NCBI RefSeq assembly: GCF_007971385.1 | Contig: NZ_CP042434.1 | Span: 1,984,001 to 2,048,000 of the forward strand | DNA length: 64,000 nt | Reading direction: 5' to 3' | Source of the DNA: Arachidicoccus ginsenosidivorans | GTDB lineage: Bacteria > Bacteroidota > Bacteroidia > Chitinophagales > Chitinophagaceae | In this document: positions 62,991 through 64,000 of the stretch, piece by piece | How positions within the stretch are numbered: the first letter of the stretch is position 1 | Layout: every line of letters starts with the position of its first letter | Position numbers and translations under genes: made by a program | The notes under the pieces: model-generated | The model's database searches: none | What the model was told of the DNA's origin: nothing | Seen by the model: the letters and a program-made list of their open reading frames with translations, nothing else

Positions 62991-64000
62991 CTAAGGATTA
63001 TAATAGGAAATGGGTGCTCCCAGAAAACTTTGCTTTTCTTTCCCAAAATCCAGTTCCATCTTTTGAATGACTACACCAGGAGAAATTGCCCAGATGGTCA
63101 GGGTATGTAAGCCGGCGTTCTTAATACTTACCTTGTCTGCAATCTTCCTAATACTGGCTGCCACTTCTTTTCTCCAGAGATTTTCCGATTCAAATCCCTT
63201 GTTGATATTAACAACTACAGGCGCCTGTGCGTCAATAGCATAGGCAAATTTAAGTCCCTCCGTATGCCAGATATTTAAAGTAGGTGAAAGATAAAACCGG
63301 ATATGCGCATCCCCGGAATCAAGGGTATAAAACCGGTAGCTGATACTGGGATTTTCCCGGCTCATTTTAAGGGGCGTAAAGTTTACCGGCATGGGCGTAA
63401 CGCCGCCCGCTGTTTTACCAAAGCCCTTTAAGGCCGTCCAGCGAATGCCCTGACCAAATTTTAAGCTGTCACTGGTATAGCCCAGCGCATCTATACTGAC
63501 AAGGTCTTTACCTTGAATATACGCCCCGTGTGGCAACTGACGAATATCTACCGGACTTAATACCACCGTTATTTTTTTATGCACGCCACCACTGCCTTTA
63601 ATATCAATGGCAGTCACCTGTTTAGTGGAAATTTTCGTCCAATCAACCTTAAGGTGAATCGCCCGACCGGCTGCTGCGGTTTTAACTATTCCTTTTTGAG
63701 CGTCCAGGCTGAGCAGTTTTTCGTTGGCAACTTTCACCGCATAATCGGCCGGCTGGTTTCCCATTGCGTACAACGTGATCTGACCAGGAGGTGTAGTGTT
63801 ATCCGAGGTGGGTACCTGATTTAGATAAAGCGTATCCGGGCCATCAATGCCAAGTATTGCTTTACCCTGCAGCGTGATTTCCCGGACAGCAGGCAGGCTG
63901 TTATGCTCGGGCTGCTGCCAATAAGTATAGCCGATATGGGTTTGATCCATAAAATGATTCCATTTTCCGCCTGCATTTATCTTATTATACCGGTATGTAA
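62991..64000 (-). CDS. GH115 xylan alpha-1,2-glucuronidase, C-terminal part (gene runs off the right edge)
   Basis: The open frame continues to the right edge without a start. Upstream of the first visible Met the frame reads YRYNKINAGGKWNHF and then MDQTHIGYTYWQQP, the conserved end of the GH115 catalytic region. The rest is the GH115 C-terminal domain, with GLKFAYAIDAQAPVVVNI, LWRKEVAASIRK and WAISPGVVIQKMELDFG, ending in SFLGAPISYYNP. About 336 residues of an expected 850-1000 are visible. GH115 removes 4-O-methylglucuronic acid from internal as well as terminal xylose, which complements the GH67 of this locus. The catalytic residues lie outside the window. Confidence 0.9.
   Translation of the reverse strand, partial: TYRYNKINAGGKWNHFMDQTHIGYTYWQQPEHNSLPAVREITLQGKAILGIDGPDTLYLNQVPTSDNTTPPGQITLYAMGNQPADYAVKVANEKLLSLDAQKGIVKTAAAGRAIHLKVDWTKISTKQVTAIDIKGSGGVHKKITVVLSPVDIRQLPHGAYIQGKDLVSIDALGYTSDSLKFGQGIRWTALKGFGKTAGGVTPMPVNFTPLKMSRENPSISYRFYTLDSGDAHIRFYLSPTLNIWHTEGLKFAYAIDAQAPVVVNINKGFESENLWRKEVAASIRKIADKVSIKNAGLHTLTIWAISPGVVIQKMELDFGKEKQSFLGAPISYYNP

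Overview
The window comes from a Bacteroidota bacterium, most likely a Sphingobacteriia/Chitinophagia-type environmental plant-polysaccharide degrader. The evidence is four SusC/SusD pairs, SusD-type lipoproteins, AT-rich intergenic DNA, TAnnTTTG-like promoter elements and an ECF sigma factor of the Bacteroidota type. Genus cannot be read from the sequence. Nearly every gene lies on the minus strand and belongs to one very large glucuronoarabinoxylan utilisation locus, followed by the genes that take xylose into central metabolism.

Layout in the direction of transcription (high to low coordinates): the end of a GH115 alpha-glucuronidase and an SGNH acetylesterase (60.9-64.0 kb); a plus-strand island with a LacI-type regulator and an AAA/DUF4143 ATPase (58.0-60.7 kb); xylulokinase, xylose isomerase and a sugar:H+ symporter (53.3-57.9 kb); an ECF sigma factor (52.6-53.1 kb); GH43, GH51, GH43-CBM6 and GH67 (45.2-52.4 kb); SusC/SusD pair A (39.5-44.5 kb); a decayed transposase (38.05-39.2 kb); then the core SusC-SusD-SusC-SusD-DUF1735-GH10-like block (24.5-37.1 kb), which has the order known from Bacteroides and Prevotella xylan loci; then GH43, acetylesterase, CE1-CBM48-CE1, GH31 and GH43-CBM6 (13.8-24.2 kb); then a fourth SusC/SusD pair with GH127, GH95, GH31 and GH8 (1-13.7 kb).

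Together the genes would bind and import xylan fragments (SusC/D, DUF1735, GH10-like). Acetyl and probably feruloyl esters would be removed by the CE1 and SGNH esterases, methylglucuronic acid by GH67 and GH115, and arabinose by GH43, GH51 and GH127. Rarer alpha-xylosyl and L-galactosyl/fucosyl caps would be removed by GH31 and GH95, and the backbone oligosaccharides hydrolysed by GH8 and GH43. Xylose would then go through XylE, XylA and XylB. No hybrid two-component regulator is present. Instead a 16-18 bp palindrome (TTGCAATCGATTGCAA) sits between xylB and the LacI-type gene and in front of SusC pair A, with weaker copies in front of the core SusC. This suggests one repressor for both catabolism and uptake.

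A technical feature dominates the reading: seven otherwise well-conserved genes are broken by about ten separate frameshifts. Each is repaired by adding one base, mostly in short G/C runs. This looks like systematic base loss in the assembly rather than gene decay, and broken genes are annotated here as single genes over their full span.
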